A DNA stretch of 64,000 nt from Janthinobacterium sp. FW305-129 (GTDB lineage Bacteria; Pseudomonadota; Gammaproteobacteria; Burkholderiales; Burkholderiaceae_D): positions 248,001 through 312,000 of the forward strand of contig NZ_JACYMM010000003.1 of NCBI RefSeq assembly GCF_020858115.1. The letters run 5' to 3'. Below the pieces are notes generated by a model that did not search any database, was not told where the DNA came from, and saw nothing but the letters and a program-made list of their open reading frames with translations. Positions 60,015 through 64,000 of the stretch are shown one piece after another. A program made the position numbers and the translations under genes. The first letter of the stretch is position 1; each line of letters starts with the position of its first letter.

Positions 60015-60920
60015 TCAAGCCAGCTCCACGTGCTGCGCCAGGAAGTCGAGAAAGACGCGCACGCGCAGCGGCACATGCCCGCCCTGGCCCACGAAGACGG
60101 CGTGCACTTCTTCGGTGTCGCCCGGATTGAATTCTTCCAGCACGGCCTGCAAACGGCCCGCCGCGATATCGGCGCGCACCTGGAAGGCGGCCAGCCGCGC
60201 CAGTCCCAGTCCTGCCAGCGCCAGTTGCCGCAAGGCTTCGCCATCGCTGGCCTGCGCATTGCCCACGACCGGCACGACGATGTCGCCCCCGGGCAGACGC
60301 AGCGGCCAGCCCGAACGGGCGCGCGCGTAATTGGCGTCGAGAAGGTTATGGGATGCCAGCTCGGCCGCTGCCCGCGGCGTGCCGCGCCGCGCCAGGTAGG
60401 CGGGCGCCGCCACGATCGCCATGCGCGTCTGGCCCAGCTTGCGCGCCAGCAAGTTGGAACTTTTCAGGGGACCGGCCCGCACGGCCACGTCCGTGCGCTG
60501 TTCGAGGATATCGACGACGGCATCGGTGAGCACGATGTCGAGCGTCACCTCGGGATAGCGCTCCAGGAACAGCGGCGCCAGCGGCAGCAAGAAATGCTGG
60601 CAGAACGGCACGTTGGCATTCACCCTGATCTTGCCGCGCGGCACATCCTGCACGCCCGCGCAGCGCTCGGCCTCGTCCAGCGCCGCCAGCACCTGCATGC
60701 CCCGTTCATACAGGCCGCAGCCTTCGGCCGTCAGCTGCAGCTGGCGCGTGGAGCGGTTCAGCAGGCGCGCGCCCAGGCGCTCTTCCAGCCGAGACACAAG
60801 CTTGCTGACGGCCGACGGCGTCATGCCGCAGGCGCGCGCGGCGGCGGAAAAACCGCCCAGCTCGACGACGCGCACAAACACTTCCAGCTCGCCGGAGCGG
60901 TTCACTTCCAGTCTGGCCAT
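60015..60920 (-). CDS. LysR family transcriptional regulator
   Basis: 301 residues. N-terminal helix-turn-helix (FVRVVELGGFSAAARACGMTPSAVSKLVSRLEERLG, split) and the substrate-binding type effector domain; the GKIRVNANVPF start of that domain fits the CrgA/AphB-like LysR group. It diverges from the GDSL hydrolase gene by 84 nt, which it probably controls. Confidence 0.9.
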   Translation of the reverse strand: MARLEVNRSGELEVFVRVVELGGFSAAARACGMTPSAVSKLVSRLEERLGARLLNRSTRQLQLTAEGCGLYERGMQVLAALDEAERCAGVQDVPRGKIRVNANVPFCQHFLLPLAPLFLERYPEVTLDIVLTDAVVDILEQRTDVAVRAGPLKSSNLLARKLGQTRMAIVAAPAYLARRGTPRAAAELASHNLLDANYARARSGWPLRLPGGDIVVPVVGNAQASDGEALRQLALAGLGLARLAAFQVRADIAAGRLQAVLEEFNPGDTEEVHAVFVGQGGHVPLRVRVFLDFLAQHVELA

Positions 60921-61004
60921 TGTGAATTCAACTCATAAATGTTCTTCGATAGGATAGTCTAGTGCATAAATGGCTTTGCTTGCATCATGCGCACATTCCC
61001 CTTG

Positions 61005-62339
61005 ATGAAGCGAGCCGCCATGCAACGATCTTCCCTTCTCCCCACCGCCCTGCTGAGCCTGGCATTCAGCACCAGCCCTGCACAGGCCGCCAATGCCGAA
61101 CTCGCACCAGCCCCCGCCTTCAGCTGGCTGGCCAGCTGGACGGCCAGCCCGCAAGCCGTGTGGGGCAGCGACTTTGTGCTTCCCGCCAACGTGCCCGCCG
61201 TGCTGCACGAACAAACCGTGCGCCAGGTGGCGCGCCTCAGCGTGGGCGGCCCGCGCGTGCGCATCGTGCTGTCGAATGCGTATGGCAAAGTGCCGCTGCG
61301 CATCGGTGCGGCCAGCGTAGCCCTGGCGGCGAACGGCTCGGCCATCGAAGCGGGCAGCCTGCGCACGCTGACCTTTGCCGGCCAGCCGGCGGCCACCATG
61401 GCACCGGGCGCGCCGCTCGTCAGCGACCCTGTCGACCTGTCCGTGCCGGACCTGGCCCGGCTGACGGTGAGCGTGCACCTGCCGCAAGCCAGTCCCGTCG
61501 CCACGTTCCATTGGGATGGCCGCGAAACGGCGTGGATCGCGCCGCATGACCAGACGCGGGCCGCGCGCATTGACGAGGCGCAAACGGGCGTGCAGACCAC
61601 CACGGCGCGCCTCTTGCTCAGCGCCATCGAAGTGGCAGCGGCGCCGGGGGCGCAAGCGGTGGCCATCCTCGGCGATTCGATTACCGATGGCGCCAGCGCC
61701 AGCCTGGGGATGGATGCACGCTGGCCCGATTTCCTGGCCGAACGCCTGGCGCCGCACGGCGTGGCCGTGCTCAATGCGGGGATTTCCGGTGGACGATTGC
61801 TGTCCGACGGCATGGGAGAGAACGCCCTGGCCCGTTTCGGGCGCGACGTGCTGGCGCAGCCGGGCGTGCGCACGGTGGTCGTCTTGATCGGCATCAATGA
61901 CATCAGCTGGCCCGGCACGGCGTTTGCGCCACGGGAACAGCGTCCCACCCTGGAGGAATTAACGGCCGGCTACGCCCAGCTAGTCGCCCAGGCGCGCAGC
62001 CGCGGCGTGCGCGTGGTCGGCGCCACTGTGACGTCGTTCGCAGGCGCCCTGCCCGGCACGCCATTGAGCGACTATTATCAGCTTGATAAAGATGCGCTGC
62101 GCCAGCAACTGAACGCGTGGATACGCGCCAGCGGCCTGTTTGACGCCGTGCTCGACTTCGACGCCTGGGCGCGCGACCCGGCATATCCGCTGCGCCTGCT
62201 GCCCGCCTACGACTCGGGCGACCATTTGCACCCGGGCGACGCGGGCAACCGGGCGCTGGCGGAAGGGATAGACCTGACGCTACTGTTTAACAGTAAAGAT
62301 CAGTCGCCGAGGCCCGCGTACAAAGCCGTGCTCAAGTAG
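61005..62339 (+). CDS. Secreted SGNH/GDSL hydrolase
   Basis: 444 residues. Signal peptide ([18 protein letters not shown]), then a beta-rich N-terminal domain and the SGNH hydrolase core with all four blocks: GDSITDG (Ser), NAGISGG (Gly), LIGINDI (Asn) and SGDHLHPGD (Asp-His). Extracellular esterase, lipase or carbohydrate esterase; substrate unknown. The start is uncertain (61005 or 61020 or 60987). The last 40 nt overlap the end of convergent cysK. Confidence 0.87.
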   Translation: MKRAAMQRSSLLPTALLSLAFSTSPAQAANAELAPAPAFSWLASWTASPQAVWGSDFVLPANVPAVLHEQTVRQVARLSVGGPRVRIVLSNAYGKVPLRIGAASVALAANGSAIEAGSLRTLTFAGQPAATMAPGAPLVSDPVDLSVPDLARLTVSVHLPQASPVATFHWDGRETAWIAPHDQTRAARIDEAQTGVQTTTARLLLSAIEVAAAPGAQAVAILGDSITDGASASLGMDARWPDFLAERLAPHGVAVLNAGISGGRLLSDGMGENALARFGRDVLAQPGVRTVVVLIGINDISWPGTAFAPREQRPTLEELTAGYAQLVAQARSRGVRVVGATVTSFAGALPGTPLSDYYQLDKDALRQQLNAWIRASGLFDAVLDFDAWARDPAYPLRLLPAYDSGDHLHPGDAGNRALAEGIDLTLLFNSKDQSPRPAYKAVLK

Positions 62340-63232
62340 CGCTCGCCGAACGACGGGATGATGGTGACGATGGTCTTGCCCGCGTTTTCCGGACGGCGCG
62401 CCACTTGCAGGGCGGCCCACAGGGCGGCGCCCGACGAAATGCCGACCAGCAAGCCTTCATCGCTGGCGGCCAGGCGCGCCGTGGCGAACGCATCGTCGTT
62501 CTTGACGCAGATGATTTCGTCGTAGATGGCCGTGTTCAAAATCTGCGGCACGAAACCGGCGCCGATGCCCTGGATCGGATGCGGCCCCTTGGTGCCTTTC
62601 GACAGCATCGGCGACGCTTCCGGTTCCACGGCGATCACTTGCAGGCCGGGCTTGCGCTCCTTCAGCACTTCGCCGATGCCGGTGATCGTGCCGCCCGTGC
62701 CCACGCCGGCGACGACGATGTCCACTTGCCCATCCGTGTCACGCCAGATTTCCTCGGCCGTCGTGGCGCGGTGGATGGCGGGATTGGCGGGATTATTGAA
62801 TTGCTGCAGCATCAAATAGCGCGGGTCGGCCGCCACCAGCTCTTCGGCCTTGCGGATGGCGCCCAGCATGCCTTCGCTGCCGGGCGTCAGCACCAGCTCG
62901 GCGCCGTAGGCGCGCAGCAGGATGCGCCGTTCGCGGCTCATGGTGTCGGGCATGACGAGGGTGCAGCGGTAGCCGCGCGCGGCGCAGACCATGGCCAGCG
63001 CAATGCCCGTGTTGCCGCTGGTGGGCTCGACGATGACGGTATCGGGATGGATCTTGCCTGCCGCTTCCGCGGCGACGATCATGGACAGGCCGATGCGGTC
63101 CTTGACGCTGTGGGCGGGATTGTAGAATTCGAGTTTGGCCAGGATGGTGGCCACACTGCCGGCGGCGATGCGGTTGATGCGCACCAGGGGGGTGTTGCCG
63201 ATCAGTTCAGTGACGTCGTTGGCGATGTTCAT
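62300..63232 (-). CDS. cysK: Cysteine synthase A
   Basis: 310 residues. PLP lysine in [11 protein letters not shown] (Lys44), substrate loop TSGNTG, and phosphate loop GTGGTITG are present. It makes cysteine from O-acetylserine and sulfide. The ATG at 63232 has GGAG 6-7 nt upstream, and the GTG four codons before has none. Confidence 0.95.
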   Translation of the reverse strand: MNIANDVTELIGNTPLVRINRIAAGSVATILAKLEFYNPAHSVKDRIGLSMIVAAEAAGKIHPDTVIVEPTSGNTGIALAMVCAARGYRCTLVMPDTMSRERRILLRAYGAELVLTPGSEGMLGAIRKAEELVAADPRYLMLQQFNNPANPAIHRATTAEEIWRDTDGQVDIVVAGVGTGGTITGIGEVLKERKPGLQVIAVEPEASPMLSKGTKGPHPIQGIGAGFVPQILNTAIYDEIICVKNDDAFATARLAASDEGLLVGISSGAALWAALQVARRPENAGKTIVTIIPSFGERYLSTALYAGLGD

Positions 63233-63280
63233 GGGAGTCTCCACAGCAATTACAGAAGAAACCAGTCTACCGCTTTTTCA

Positions 63281-63305
63281 CGGCAGCGCACGTGGTGCGC
63301 TGCCG
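63281..63305. other. Hairpin between cysK and FKBP genes
   Basis: CGGCAGCGCAC / GTGCGCTGCCG, 11-bp perfect stem with a GTG loop, beyond the FKBP stop and before cysK, both minus strand. No T-run follows, so termination is uncertain. Confidence 0.45.
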
Positions 63306-63316
63306 AAACTGAACAA

Positions 63317-63781
63317 TTACTTCACGTCCAGCAGTTCCACGTCGAAGATCAGTGCCGAGTTCGGCGGAATGTCGCCATTGCCGGCGCCGCGCGGGCCGTA
63401 AGCCAGTTCGCCAGGAATGATCAGGGTGCGCTTGCCGCCCACTTTCATGCCGGCCACGCCCTGGTCCCAGCCCTTGATGACCATGCCCTTGCCCAGCGGG
63501 AAGTCGAACGGGCCACGGCCCACGGAGCTGTCGAACTTCTTGCCGCGCGAATCTTTCGCCAGCGGACGGTACAGCCAGCCCGTGTAGTGCACGACCACGG
63601 TATTGCCGGCGGACGCTTCCTTGCCCGTGCCGACCTTGTTGTCGATCAAGATCAATTTATCGGCGACAGGGCCGGGGCTCAGCGATACGGCCGAGGCGGG
63701 AACAGGCGCTGGCGCCTGTGCCTGCGCCAGCGACGCGGCGACGGAGCAGATCAGGGCAAACAAAACGGAGCTACGCGTCAT
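63317..63781 (-). CDS. FKBP-type peptidyl-prolyl cis-trans isomerase (exported)
   Basis: 154 residues. Signal peptide (SSVLFALICSVAASLAQA), short Pro/Ala linker, then one FKBP domain with VVHYTGWL, GWDQGVAGMKVGGKRTLIIP and AYGPRGAG, the usual active-site residues. Helps fold secreted proteins. Start 63781 is chosen because it begins the signal peptide. Confidence 0.93.
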   Translation of the reverse strand: MTRSSVLFALICSVAASLAQAQAPAPVPASAVSLSPGPVADKLILIDNKVGTGKEASAGNTVVVHYTGWLYRPLAKDSRGKKFDSSVGRGPFDFPLGKGMVIKGWDQGVAGMKVGGKRTLIIPGELAYGPRGAGNGDIPPNSALIFDVELLDVK

Positions 63782-63875
63782 GATGTATTCTTTCAGTGAG
63801 TTTCGGTGAGATCTCTGCCAATGCAAGAGGCAGGGAACGCCAATCATAGCAAACCGCCGCAACGATAGGAAAAAC

Positions 63876-64000
63876 TTGTCGCCCGATATCCATAGCCCCC
63901 GCCTGTTTTACGCGCTGTGGCCCGATGCGGCCACGCGCGCGGCCCTGGCCGCCTGGCAGGCGTTGCTGGACGGCAAGCCCGTGCGCCCGGAAAAGCTGCA
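63876..64000 (+). CDS. thpR: RNA 2',3'-cyclic phosphodiesterase ThpR (partial, N-terminus only)
   Basis: The frame from the TTG at 63876 reads MSPDIHSPRLFYALWPDAAT onward (M for the TTG) and runs off the window end after about 41 residues. RLFYALWPDAATRAAL is the conserved N-terminus of the ThpR/LigT 2H phosphoesterases. AGGA lies 5 nt before the TTG. Confidence 0.8.
   Translation, partial: MSPDIHSPRLFYALWPDAATRAALAAWQALLDGKPVRPEKL

Overview
The window is high-GC chromosomal DNA of a betaproteobacterium, most likely Oxalobacteraceae (Janthinobacterium/Duganella/Massilia type). This rests on the gene families and their mix (a five-enzyme hut operon with HutF and HutG, a PEP-CTERM protein, many c-di-GMP and hybrid-kinase proteins, DNA polymerase II, type B L31) and not on any database search. 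About 47 protein genes and one tRNA gene are supported. No transposase, CRISPR array or rRNA was seen.

Layout. 1-6.7 kb is the histidine-utilisation operon hutU-hutH-hutG-hutF-hutD-hutI on the minus strand; hutI runs off the left edge. The operon has a readable sigma70-type promoter whose 17-bp spacer holds a HutC-like palindrome. The repressor gene hutC lies 9 kb away at 15.45 kb. The genes between are a secreted YtcJ-type amidohydrolase, a GNAT acetyltransferase, an accessory island (9.18-11.72 kb: one HExxH metallopeptidase-like effector candidate followed by three tandem paralogues of a small secreted four-cysteine protein), an MscS channel, a 2OG-Fe(II) oxygenase and ada. 16.4-20.4 kb holds a four-PAS hybrid histidine kinase and a single-domain response regulator. 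20.6-24.8 kb is housekeeping: trxA, rho, rpmE2 and a membrane glycosyltransferase, with clear terminators. 25-32.6 kb has a PEP-CTERM protein, an acyl-CoA ligase, polB, a FabMG-like protein and an SDR.

32.8-35.3 kb is a patchy segment: tRNA-Leu(CAA), a gene-poor stretch, a small membrane protein, a MocR-type regulator, and the truncated 5' end of an nnrU-like gene. 35.3-40.6 kb holds small genes: an Imm10-like protein, a GNAT, an M56-like protein with a broken zinc motif, a HIRAN-like membrane protein, a methyltransferase, and a universal stress protein preceded by two FNR/Anr-type boxes. 40.6-47.6 kb has maeB, an SMI1/KNR4-like pair, an MFS/MarR divergent pair sharing a near-perfect palindrome, and thiL. 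47.6-55.3 kb is rich in signalling: a translationally coupled YfiR / hybrid kinase / REC-PAS-GGDEF-EAL-REC operon, pncC and a TPR-GGDEF protein. 55.6-64 kb has an orphan TraL/TraM-like pair, an M16 protease, a DUF2809-like protein, a LysR/GDSL divergent pair, cysK, an FKBP isomerase and the start of thpR.

The most notable regions are the effector with triplicated candidate immunity genes, the orphan TraL/TraM-like pair, the tandem FNR boxes before the stress-protein gene, the nnrU remnant, and the YfiR-kinase-EAL cascade.
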